Below are positions 1 through 7,413 of a stretch of DNA of 64,000 bases, piece by piece. Positions within the stretch are counted from its first letter, which is position 1; each line of letters begins with the position of its first letter. Source of the stretch: JBBDSU01 sp040904825 (lineage in GTDB: Bacteria > Actinomycetota > Nitriliruptoria > Nitriliruptorales > Nitriliruptoraceae); NCBI GenBank assembly GCA_040904825.1, contig JBBDSU010000020.1, positions 62,001-126,000 on the forward strand, in the 5' to 3' direction. Below the pieces are notes generated by a model. It made no database searches. It saw only the letters and a list, made by a program, of their open reading frames with translations, and was not told the DNA's origin. Both the position numbers and the translations under genes were made by a program.

Positions 1-309
1 GAAATCGAGATGGGCAACTTCTTCTTCGAGGTCGTCGATGGCCTGGCAGTCACTGGCGAGATCGAAGTCACAGCCATCAACGTCAGCGACGCCTACCACA
101 ACACCGAATTCCTCGGGGCTGCCGAAGGATCGTCGATCCCTGAAGCGGATGCGTTTGAGACCGGCACCGGCACCGTGCTGCTGTTCCCCGGTGAGTGGAC
201 AGTGATCTGCAACGTGCCTGGCCACCGCGCCGCTGGCATGGAGACGACCATCACGGTTTACGCCAGCGAAGATGAGGCCGAAGCGGCACAGGCCGAAGCA
301 ACTGACTGA
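1..309 (+). CDS. Cupredoxin-domain copper protein, C-terminal part
   Basis: The frame is open from base 1, so the start lies upstream of the window; the ATG at 10 is internal. The remaining residues form the end of a plastocyanin/azurin-like fold. A His in the stretch YHNTEF and the closing loop CNVPGHRAAGM supply the His, Cys, His and Met ligands of a type-1 copper site. Such domains carry electrons or bind copper outside the membrane. The C-terminus is an acidic, Ala/Glu-rich tail. The last 52 bases overlap the opposing accE frame. Family assignment is firm; the partner and physiological role cannot be read from this fragment. Confidence 0.8.
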   Translation, partial: EIEMGNFFFEVVDGLAVTGEIEVTAINVSDAYHNTEFLGAAEGSSIPEADAFETGTGTVLLFPGEWTVICNVPGHRAAGMETTITVYASEDEAEAAQAEATD

Positions 310-608
310 CCGTCATGGCGCCTGCCGTCATCGACGGCTGGCCCTTGGAAGTGCGTGGTCGCCTCGGCGATGCCCGCAGCGCGCCATGCACTGACCGGCT
401 CCATCGACGTTCCAGAGCCTGTGCTCATCGGCGCGGGTGTGCCAGCTGTCAATGCACCCTGCCGCGTTCGAAGCGCGACAGATCCTTGCGCGACCAACGC
501 TGCCATCACCGCGCCATGGTCTGCTGGCGGCACGCCACCCGCAACGATGGTCATCGTTGCAAGGCCGCCAGCGTCGGCGCTACGGACAGTGTTGGGATCG
601 ATGATCAC
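258..608 (-). CDS. accE: Acyl-CoA carboxylase epsilon subunit (AccE-like)
   Basis: This small frame of about 116 aa directly follows accD and its GTG start overlaps the accD stop (GTGA). It shows the two weak hallmarks of the ACC epsilon family: a hydrophobic strand followed by a helix (TIVAGGVPPADHGAVMAALV) and a later SAWRAAGI motif like the family's AWRASGL. In actinobacteria epsilon subunits stabilise the alpha-beta carboxylase complex and tune its substrate preference. The C-terminal tail is low in complexity and overlaps the end of the cupredoxin gene on the other strand. An ATG at 554 is an alternative start. The match is by motif and position only, as this family diverges fast. Confidence 0.6.
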   Translation of the reverse strand: MIIDPNTVRSADAGGLATMTIVAGGVPPADHGAVMAALVAQGSVALRTRQGALTAGTPAPMSTGSGTSMEPVSAWRAAGIAEATTHFQGPAVDDGRRHDGQSVASACAASASSSLA

Positions 609-2173
609 AGCGGGATGTTGCCATGCTTGCGTGATGGCCCGGCCTGCCGCTTGGAGGCCGTGAAGCGCAACGCTCGAACAAGTTCTCGTCGCGTGTGAGA
701 TGGACGGATGACAGCATCGACGTAGCCGCGTTCGGCGGCGCGCCAAGGGTTGTCGATGTCGCGGGAGTAGGTCTGTTCGAACGCTTCGTGCAGCGCGTCG
801 GGGTCGTGAGCGGCGCCAAGTTCGCGGCGGTACAGGATCTCGACGGCGCCTTTGGCTCCCATGACCGCAATCTGAGCAGTCGGCCAGGCGAGATTGACAT
901 CAGCACCAAGGTGTTTGGATCCCATCACGTCGTAGGCGCCGCCGTAGGCTTTTCGCACGATCACAGTGATCTTGGGCACGGTCGCTTCGGCGTAGGCGTA
1001 GAGCAGTTTCGCTCCATGGCGGATGATGCCTGCGTGTTCCTGGTCGGTGCCTGGCAGGAATCCTGGCACGTCGACAAATGTCACGACCGGCACGTTGAAT
1101 GCGTCGCACATCCGCACGAAGCGAGCGGCCTTGTCAGAGGCATTGATATCCAGCACGCCGGCAAGGTGGATCGGCTGGTTGGCGACCACTCCGACGCTGC
1201 GACCGTCGATCCGAGTGAAAGCCGTGACGATGTTCTGTGCGTACGTCGCCTGCACCTCCAACAGGTCGCCATCGTCGGCGATGGCGGTGACGATGTCGCG
1301 CACGTCATAGGGCACGTTGGGCCGCTGAGGAACGAACGTGTCCAACTCATCGACACGGCGATCAGGATCGTCGGAGGTCGCGTAGGCCGGTGGAAGTTCG
1401 AGGTTGTTCGATGGGAGATAGCCGAGCAGGATCTTGATGTCCTCAAGACACTGGGCTTCGTCGTCGGCGGCAAAGTGGGCGACGCCCGATGTTGCTGCGT
1501 GCGTGTCGGCGCCTCCGAGCTCCTCCATCGATACGTCTTCGCCGGTGACGGTACGAATCACGTTGGGGCCAGTGATGAACATGTGGGATGTTCCGCGCAC
1601 CATGAACACAAAGTCGGTCAGCGCCGGTGAATAGACCGCGCCACCGGCGCATGGACCCAAGATCGCCGACACCTGGGGAATGACCCCCGACGAGCGCACG
1701 TTGCGGACGAAGATGTCGGCATACCCGGCGAGGCTGGCAACACCTTCCTGAATTCGGGCGCCACCGGAATCGTTCAAACCGATCAGGGGGACCCCCATCG
1801 TCGCTGCGAGATCCATGACTTTGACGATCTTGGCTGCAAATACTTCACCCAGTGACCCGCCAAGAACGGTGAAATCGTGGCTGAACACGCACACCGGGCG
1901 TCCGTCAATGGTGCCGTGACCAGTGACCACACCATCGCCAGGCGGACGCCGTTCGTCCAGGCCAAAACTCGACGATCGGTGGACTGCGAGTGCGTCAGTC
2001 TCGACGAATGAATCGTCGTCAAGGAGAAGGTCGAGTCGTTCGCGGGCGGTCAACTTGCCACGTTCATGCTGCCGTTCGACTGCGTCGAGCCCCGCCGGCG
2101 CCATCGCCTCGCCCATGCGACGGTCAAGGTCAGCAATCGGGTCGATCGGTTCATTGTCCGCCACGCCCGACAT
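605..2173 (-). CDS. pccB: Acyl-CoA (propionyl-CoA) carboxylase beta subunit
   Basis: The 522-aa product is a biotin-dependent carboxyltransferase. It transfers CO2 from carboxybiotin on the alpha subunit to an acyl-CoA, giving malonyl-CoA or methylmalonyl-CoA for lipid synthesis or propionate use. Both crotonase-type halves are visible, with GGARIQEG in the N-half and the acyl-CoA-binding GGAYDVMGSKHLGAD in the C-half. The Asp in GGAYD is the residue linked to propionyl-CoA preference in Streptomyces PccB, so a propionyl-CoA enzyme is favoured. The ATG at 2173 was chosen over an upstream in-frame start at 2284 because GGAAGG lies 7 nt before it and the family start fits. accE follows, and biotin ligase lies divergently upstream. 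Confidence 0.93.
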   Translation of the reverse strand: MSGVADNEPIDPIADLDRRMGEAMAPAGLDAVERQHERGKLTARERLDLLLDDDSFVETDALAVHRSSSFGLDERRPPGDGVVTGHGTIDGRPVCVFSHDFTVLGGSLGEVFAAKIVKVMDLAATMGVPLIGLNDSGGARIQEGVASLAGYADIFVRNVRSSGVIPQVSAILGPCAGGAVYSPALTDFVFMVRGTSHMFITGPNVIRTVTGEDVSMEELGGADTHAATSGVAHFAADDEAQCLEDIKILLGYLPSNNLELPPAYATSDDPDRRVDELDTFVPQRPNVPYDVRDIVTAIADDGDLLEVQATYAQNIVTAFTRIDGRSVGVVANQPIHLAGVLDINASDKAARFVRMCDAFNVPVVTFVDVPGFLPGTDQEHAGIIRHGAKLLYAYAEATVPKITVIVRKAYGGAYDVMGSKHLGADVNLAWPTAQIAVMGAKGAVEILYRRELGAAHDPDALHEAFEQTYSRDIDNPWRAAERGYVDAVIRPSHTRRELVRALRFTASKRQAGPSRKHGNIPL

Positions 2174-2333
2174 GATCCCACCTTCCGCCGTCGCGCTGAC
2201 GTACATCGACGGCCGTACTCGCCTCAGCACAGTCGGAGGCTGGAGCCGGTCACCGATTGAGGGCCAGTCGCCCAGCGACGACACCTTCGGGCATGCTAGT
2301 GGTCACCATCGACACCTTGACGGAGCTGGCAAC

Positions 2334-3206
2334 GTGCATCAACGCGACCGAACGCCGTCGGACCAGCCGTCCTTCGCGGATCATCCCGCCATACGTCACG
2401 CCACTGAGGTAACCCGATTCTCCAACCTCGAACACCGTGACGAAGTGCTCTCAACACAGGATCTCGCGCGTGACCGTCACCGCCAGCCCGGAGAAGCGGT
2501 CGTGGTGATCGCTGACCGCCAGACGGCTGGTCGAGGGCGCCGTGGTCGAGTATGGATCGATGACCGTCGTACGGAATCCGGCAGTCCGACGAATGTTGCC
2601 ATCAGTATCGCGCTTGACGCGCCAGCAGCTCCGGGACTCATTCCGTTGATGACAGGACTTGCGATCGTCGATGCCGTCCGGGGCCTCGGGATCGACGACA
2701 CGCGTCTCAAATGGCCCAACGATGTGGTGGTGGGTGGTTTCAAGGTGGCGGGCATCCTCGTCGAGTTTCACCCTGGGCCAGCCACAGGCGTGCGGTCACC
2801 TACTCCCAGTGATCACGGGATGGCCGCTGTTGGCACTGCGACCGGGACCGTCGTGATCGGATGCGGCATCAATGTCGACTGGCGAGGGATTGATCGCGGC
2901 GGAACTCTTCTGACGTCGCTTGCCGAGCATCACGGAGCCGACATAGACCGTGGCGAGATCGTCGCCAGCTATCTGCTCGCGCTTGAGCGTCGCATCACCA
3001 TGCTTGCCGATGACCCGTTGGCGGTCCTGGACGCCTATCGGGCCGTGTCTGCCACACTCGGTCAGCGCGTGCGGGTGCAGTTGCCAGCTGGTGGCACGCT
3101 TGCTGGATTGGCGACCGGTATCGATGGAAGAGGAAGCCTGGTGGTCGACACCGAGGCAGGCGGCCAGGTCGCCGTAACCGCCGGCGATGTCATCCACGTC
3201 AGGTGA
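2334..3206 (+). CDS. birA: Biotin--[acetyl-CoA-carboxylase] ligase
   Basis: The product activates biotin as biotinyl-AMP and attaches it to the carrier lysine of acyl-CoA carboxylase. The biotinyl-AMP loop QTAGRGRRGRVW, KWPNDVVV and the following GFKVAGILVE are all present, and the C-terminal SH3-like domain ends the protein. There is no N-terminal helix-turn-helix, so this is a monofunctional class I ligase without repressor function. The GTG start at 2334 has GGAG 8 nt upstream; longer in-frame extensions run into accD. Its place opposite accD/accE, about 160 bp away, matches its substrate. The exact start is less sure than the function. Confidence 0.9.
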   Translation: MHQRDRTPSDQPSFADHPAIRHATEVTRFSNLEHRDEVLSTQDLARDRHRQPGEAVVVIADRQTAGRGRRGRVWIDDRRTESGSPTNVAISIALDAPAAPGLIPLMTGLAIVDAVRGLGIDDTRLKWPNDVVVGGFKVAGILVEFHPGPATGVRSPTPSDHGMAAVGTATGTVVIGCGINVDWRGIDRGGTLLTSLAEHHGADIDRGEIVASYLLALERRITMLADDPLAVLDAYRAVSATLGQRVRVQLPAGGTLAGLATGIDGRGSLVVDTEAGGQVAVTAGDVIHVR

Positions 3207-3276
3207 CATGGCGCCAACCGCACGGCGTGTGACGACAGTGTGGCGCTACGGCGTTACGGCGGTGCGACGGTGTGAC

Positions 3277-3291
3277 GGCCGGGTGCCGGCC
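3277..3291 (+). terminator. Hairpin downstream of birA
   Basis: A perfect 6-bp stem (GGCCGG/CCGGCC) with a 3-nt loop lies about 70 bp after birA. No T-tract follows, so termination is only a guess. The rest of 3207-3406 shows repeated GTGACGG-like words but no gene I can support. Confidence 0.3.
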
Positions 3292-3406
3292 CGTACCCTC
3301 GCGCCAGGCCGTGGCTTGGGCTCAAGGCCTGATGCTGGCGACTGCGCCGGTTGCGCCGGCTGAGATGTCTGTCGCCAGCAGGGTCGCACTGCATCACCGG
3401 CCGCCG

Positions 3407-4228
3407 ATGAACGGAGGCATCGTGCCTGACCGCTATACATCCAAGATTGCCCTTGTGTTGGATCGTCCTGTCACCGATGTCGGCGCGCTCGTTGCCGCCG
3501 CGGGCGCCTCGAAAGGCGTTGACCGGGCGGCGCCGGTGCGCGACGAAGGCAAGGTCGCTCAAGAAGTCCACTGGGGTGGCCGGATGCAGAAGGCCATCGT
3601 CCGATCCATCGACGATGACGGTGTGCCTTTGCTGAGAACCGAGGCCTACATCGGAGCCGACGGACTCGAACATGGCCTTCAGCGGCAGGCTCAGTTGGTG
3701 CAGGCATTGGCGCGCGAGCTCGATGACGGCCAGATCATCGGCGTGCGCGACCTGTCCTCCATGGTCGATCGTGACGAAGCGTGGGTGAGCCGCATTGCGA
3801 TCGGAGCGGTCGAGCCCTCTGACGCGGTGGTCACCGTCGCTGATGGTGAAGGCACCTGGTGGGTACGCAGCCACGGTGCCGCACGATTCGATGTTCCTGA
3901 CCTTGAGCTCTACGGACTGCGTCGGCATCAAGTTGAGGGGGCTCGTGACGCGCTGGCGCGTGTGCATGCTCAGCTCCTGCGCCACGGGCTGGCCACACAG
4001 CCCACTCTCCAGGACGGCACGGCTGTCTACCTCGTGCCGGTGTTGGAAGCCTGGCAGCACCTGCCGTTCGCCTGGCCAGGTGTCGGCCGTGCAGGCGAAG
4101 ACCGTGGTCCCGGCCTCGACGGCCCGCGCGCGACCATCTCGGTGCTTCACAAACCTCGGTTCGGCCGGTACAAGAAGGACTTTGATGGAGTGCTCGACCG
4201 GATCGACGGGCTCATCACGTCATCGTGA
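3407..4228 (+). CDS. Conserved-looking protein of unknown function
   Basis: I do not recognise this 273-aa soluble protein. It has no signal peptide, membrane segment or obvious catalytic motif. Its composition is mixed and normal for a globular protein, and codon use matches its neighbours, so it is likely real. The C-terminal third has a run of aromatic and Pro residues and ends with a basic-aromatic patch (ISVLHKPRFGRYKKDF). ATG 3407 is given as start; GTG 3422 is an alternative because GGAGG sits 4 nt before it. It lies 26 bp upstream of ogt on the same strand and may be co-transcribed with it. A role in repair cannot be inferred from that alone. Confidence 0.7.
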   Translation: MNGGIVPDRYTSKIALVLDRPVTDVGALVAAAGASKGVDRAAPVRDEGKVAQEVHWGGRMQKAIVRSIDDDGVPLLRTEAYIGADGLEHGLQRQAQLVQALARELDDGQIIGVRDLSSMVDRDEAWVSRIAIGAVEPSDAVVTVADGEGTWWVRSHGAARFDVPDLELYGLRRHQVEGARDALARVHAQLLRHGLATQPTLQDGTAVYLVPVLEAWQHLPFAWPGVGRAGEDRGPGLDGPRATISVLHKPRFGRYKKDFDGVLDRIDGLITSS

Positions 4229-4254
4229 CGCCGATGTGCGAACAGGAGTAGGAC

Positions 4255-4767
4255 ATGCTCACCGCGACGAGTTCAGCCACCGCGACGCTTTCCAGCCGCT
4301 TCGATAGTCCGGTTGGCGAACTTGTCGCACTCGGCGACGGGTCGACGTTGGTCGGGTTGTATTTCGGTGACAGTGCTCAGTTGGCTGAGGGTCTAAATGC
4401 GCACGCCGACGATGAGGCCTTTAGTGTGACCCGATTGTGGCTCGACACCTACTTCGCTGGCGGGCGACCGCAAGCTGAGCCGTCGATCGAGTTGCGCGGG
4501 ACCCCGTTCCAAGTTGCAGTCTGGGAACAACTGCGCCATATCCCTCACGGGACCACCTGCACCTATCAAGATGTCGCAACGGCCATCGGACGACCGTCTG
4601 CTGTCCGGGCGGTCGCGGGAGCGATCGGGCGCAATCCCATCAGCATTATCGTGCCGTGTCACCGCGTCATCGGTTCGGACGGATCACTGACGGGGTACGG
4701 CGGAGGGCTTGATCGCAAACAGCGCCTGCTCGAAGTTGAACAACGGCTGTCGACGGCGCCCGCGTGA
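4255..4767 (+). CDS. ogt: Methylated-DNA--protein-cysteine methyltransferase
   Basis: The suicide enzyme moves methyl groups from O6-methylguanine (and O4-methylthymine) in DNA to its own cysteine. The 170-aa protein has the N-terminal RNase-H-like domain followed by the DNA-binding domain: GTPFQVAVWEQL, the helix around YQDVATAIGRPSAVRAV, and the active site IVPCHRVIGSDG with acceptor Cys in PCHR. There is no Ada-type AdaA domain, so it is a stand-alone Ogt. AGGAG precedes the ATG at 4255. It converges with the PhoU/TrkA_C gene, with 27 bp between stops. Confidence 0.94.
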   Translation: MLTATSSATATLSSRFDSPVGELVALGDGSTLVGLYFGDSAQLAEGLNAHADDEAFSVTRLWLDTYFAGGRPQAEPSIELRGTPFQVAVWEQLRHIPHGTTCTYQDVATAIGRPSAVRAVAGAIGRNPISIIVPCHRVIGSDGSLTGYGGGLDRKQRLLEVEQRLSTAPA

Positions 4768-4794
4768 TCCTGCGGGCTGACCGTCAACTGGCCG

Positions 4795-6012
4795 TCACTC
4801 GTCCTCAGCGACTTCAACCCAGCCTTCGTCGCTGGCCGGTCGAACGTCGTCACACCATTCGCGAAGGCGCGGCGCGCCTTCTTCGGGACCGAGCGCCAAC
4901 AGGCGGTCGCCCGCTTGCAATACGCGGGTCGGTCGAGGGCGGTAGATCCACCGGCCGTTGCGTTCAATGGCCAGGATCTCCATGCCGGTCTCGGTGTGAA
5001 GGCGCAACTCGCTGAGCGATTTCCCGTCGATGCGGCTGCCTTCCCCCACAAAAGCGTCGGCGACGATCTCATCGGCTTCGGACAGCGCCGCGGCGATGAT
5101 CGGGTGGGGCTGGCCTTCATCCTCAATAACGCGGCACATCGACTGGGCCGAGTCGACGATCCGTTCTGACGCTGAGGCCAGATGCAGCAGGCCCCTGAGT
5201 TCCTCGGGGTCTTCGAGCTCTGAGGCGGCGCGCAGAACCCAGCCTTCCAGCTGGTGAAAGAGTTCATCCGACGCGTCTTCGATCACACCCACTTCAGCAG
5301 CCAACGACCGGTCCTGCAGGAGAATGGCGGAATATGCCAGGCCGACAGCCACTTCCGATGAGTTCTTCAGTTCGACCACCAGGTCGACCGCGCGATCAAG
5401 GTTCGACAACTTGGCCCGCTGGGGAGGCGGCGGCAACTCGCGCGGAGTTCCACCCGCCAGTTCGCGCAGGTGGTCGACGCCGTCCTTGGGTCCCTGCATG
5501 AAGAGCACGTCACCTTCGCGCAGCACCTCGGTGCCATCCGGTCCGTAGATCCAGTCGATATCGCGACGAATGGCGATGATCCACATGCCTGTGCGGGCGG
5601 GTAGCTCCAATTCCCGAAGGGTGCGTCCTTCCAGGTCGTTGGTGGGACGGATCCTCACCCGGCCGGTGACTTCGGTTGCGTGCCGCAGGTCGTCGCGCAG
5701 TTCTCGTGGGACACCGAGATCCTTGAGGACGACCCTGGCAATGTCTTCCGCCGAATTGGCGATGCCTTCGATCGACACCGCCAACGACAGCACTCCGGCG
5801 AGTTGATCCGCGTCGTCGGGGGTACGGGCGGCCAGCATGCACACGGCTCGTAGTTCGACGAGCAGTTCGTCAAGCCGCTGTTCGAGGCGCAGCACCTCGA
5901 GCGCAAGCGCCTCGTCGCCGAAGAACACAGCTGCGTAGGCGAGGTCGACCATGAGCTCGGCCGCATCCTTGGCTCCGACCAATAACTCTTTGACGGTCCG
6001 TCGTGCCTTCAT
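4795..6012 (-). CDS. Duplicated PhoU/TrkA_C regulatory protein (COG3273-like)
   Basis: The 405-aa protein is a tandem duplication. Each half has a helical PhoU-like segment (residues about 1-105 and 200-300) followed by a TrkA_C/RCK_C ligand-binding fold (about 110-175 and 320-390). Both second parts carry a related pattern, GRTLREL...TGMWIIAIRRD and GKSLSEL...TGMEILAIERN. TrkA_C domains bind small ligands, including cyclic dinucleotides in some potassium transport systems. PhoU folds regulate transporters. It follows the MgtE-like permease gene by 64 bp on the same strand, an arrangement known for this pair, so it is probably the cytosolic gate of that permease. The ion and the ligand are not established. 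Confidence 0.85.
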   Translation of the reverse strand: MKARRTVKELLVGAKDAAELMVDLAYAAVFFGDEALALEVLRLEQRLDELLVELRAVCMLAARTPDDADQLAGVLSLAVSIEGIANSAEDIARVVLKDLGVPRELRDDLRHATEVTGRVRIRPTNDLEGRTLRELELPARTGMWIIAIRRDIDWIYGPDGTEVLREGDVLFMQGPKDGVDHLRELAGGTPRELPPPPQRAKLSNLDRAVDLVVELKNSSEVAVGLAYSAILLQDRSLAAEVGVIEDASDELFHQLEGWVLRAASELEDPEELRGLLHLASASERIVDSAQSMCRVIEDEGQPHPIIAAALSEADEIVADAFVGEGSRIDGKSLSELRLHTETGMEILAIERNGRWIYRPRPTRVLQAGDRLLALGPEEGAPRLREWCDDVRPASDEGWVEVAEDE

Positions 6013-6076
6013 TGGTGACTGTCCTCGCTGTCGGTGTGGTAGGGGTGACGCAACAGAGATGCGTTGACTGGCGTGA

Positions 6077-7369
6077 TCATGGTGTCCCCATGACGATGGT
6101 GATCGCTGCCAACAGGCATATCACTCCGGCGAGGTCCATGGTTGCGGTCACGATGGGGATGCCATGATTGTCCGGGTCGAAACCGAAGTGAAATGAGGCA
6201 ACCGCGGCCACGTAGGCGGTCGTGGCCAGGATTGGCGTGGCGAAGAGTCCAGCGAGCAACGGGATGCTGATCGTCGTTATCAGCGGCATGGCGTCAAGGC
6301 CTGGCACCAGATGCGCTGCGACCCACCCGGCGAGTCCGACACCGGTGAACGCCATGATGCTGAGCAGGGCCGTGACCGTGAAGTCCAACACTGCAATCTT
6401 GCTAGGAAACATGCGAGGTTGCAGCTGGCCAACATGGAGTTTTGATGCCAGGCGGCTTGACAGCATGCCGCCGAGTGATCCGCAGTTGGCGATGAATGGG
6501 GGCAACAGGATCAGGAGGGCGGCGGCGCCAAACTGCTGCTGTGCCCGTGACTCGACCAGCACGCCGGCGAAGACATCGATGGTGACGGCAATGGTCAGCA
6601 CGACGGACGACTCACGCACCACTCGTCGGATCGTGGGATGGTCACTACGCCAGCCGATCCACAGGCCGGCCACGAACGTGATCAGGCCGACGACGCCGAT
6701 GGTGGTCGCAGCGGCCGGTGAACGCAGGACGAGCGTGGCGAGCAGGAGTGCTGGCAGCGTGACCAGGTCGCCGGTTGCGGTGATGATCGGCGCGCCGACG
6801 TCGTCCATCGTCCAACCGCGATGGTGGGAACGCAGCGACATGCCAATCGTCACGAAGAACAGGACGAGTGACGACAGCAGTCCACCAATGAGCGAGATTG
6901 CCACCAGGTCGAGCAGGGGCACTGTCGGAAGCCCGAGTGCGATGCTGATCAGCCATGCCAGGAGTCCAGCTTGTGTTGCCGACGCAAAGCTCAAGATCGT
7001 GGCGGCCTCGATCTGCCTGCCGAGGTAGCTGTGTCGCCTCAATTCCCGCCGGAACTCGCCAGTGTGGATCCCGGTAGCCAGTCTGGATCCGAGCGCTCCG
7101 AAGATCGATCCGCGCATACCGATGGCGGCAGGGATCAGCGCCAGCAAGCCGGGGATGGCCTCGAGTTCATCTTCGGCAGATCCGAGTACCACACCGGCGA
7201 CGATGGTTGCGGCGAGCCCGATCACCAGCGCCGTCGACCCCGACTTGATACTGCGGCGCTCACCGCTCCAGTAGGCACGGACTTCTGAGACCGGGACCCC
7301 CACCAGGCGCCCGATACCTTTAAGGAAACGGGGCGTGCGCGGCAGATGGCGGCGCCCGCGCTCTGCCAC
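6077..7369 (-). CDS. MgtE/SLC41-like divalent cation permease (COG1824-like)
   Basis: The 430-aa integral membrane protein has about ten hydrophobic segments arranged as two similar halves. Each half contains a Gly-rich entry motif followed by a polar helix: RGSIFGALGSRLATGIHTGE in the first and GSLGGMLSSRLASKLHVGQL in the second. These correspond to the pore motif of MgtE/SLC41 magnesium channels. It lacks the cytosolic N and CBS domains of true MgtE. The downstream PhoU/TrkA_C protein may replace those sensors. The GTG start at 7369 has GGAGG 5 nt upstream. It is divergent from the acyl-CoA dehydrogenase gene. Magnesium or another divalent cation is the likely substrate by family. Confidence 0.82.
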   Translation of the reverse strand: MAERGRRHLPRTPRFLKGIGRLVGVPVSEVRAYWSGERRSIKSGSTALVIGLAATIVAGVVLGSAEDELEAIPGLLALIPAAIGMRGSIFGALGSRLATGIHTGEFRRELRRHSYLGRQIEAATILSFASATQAGLLAWLISIALGLPTVPLLDLVAISLIGGLLSSLVLFFVTIGMSLRSHHRGWTMDDVGAPIITATGDLVTLPALLLATLVLRSPAAATTIGVVGLITFVAGLWIGWRSDHPTIRRVVRESSVVLTIAVTIDVFAGVLVESRAQQQFGAAALLILLPPFIANCGSLGGMLSSRLASKLHVGQLQPRMFPSKIAVLDFTVTALLSIMAFTGVGLAGWVAAHLVPGLDAMPLITTISIPLLAGLFATPILATTAYVAAVASFHFGFDPDNHGIPIVTATMDLAGVICLLAAITIVMGTP

Positions 7370-7401
7370 AAGTTCCTCCGCCGTCAGGGTTCGTGTGACG
7401 T

Positions 7402-7407
7402 TACTCT
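7402..7407 (+). promoter_or_regulatory. -10 element giving a probable leaderless transcript
   Basis: TACTCT fits the actinobacterial -10 pattern TANNNT and ends 6 nt before the ATG at 7414, so transcription would begin at or next to the start codon. No convincing -35 box is seen. Confidence 0.4.
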
Positions 7408-7413
7408 GCCGCG

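Noticed and set aside
315..698. Plus-strand frames opposite accD and accE
   Set aside because: They are shadows of the two minus-strand carboxylase genes; composition is Arg/Cys-rich and without any domain.
2250..2435. Minus-strand 61-aa frame between accD and birA
   Set aside because: No ribosome site or domain; it overlaps the birA start and the divergent promoter region.
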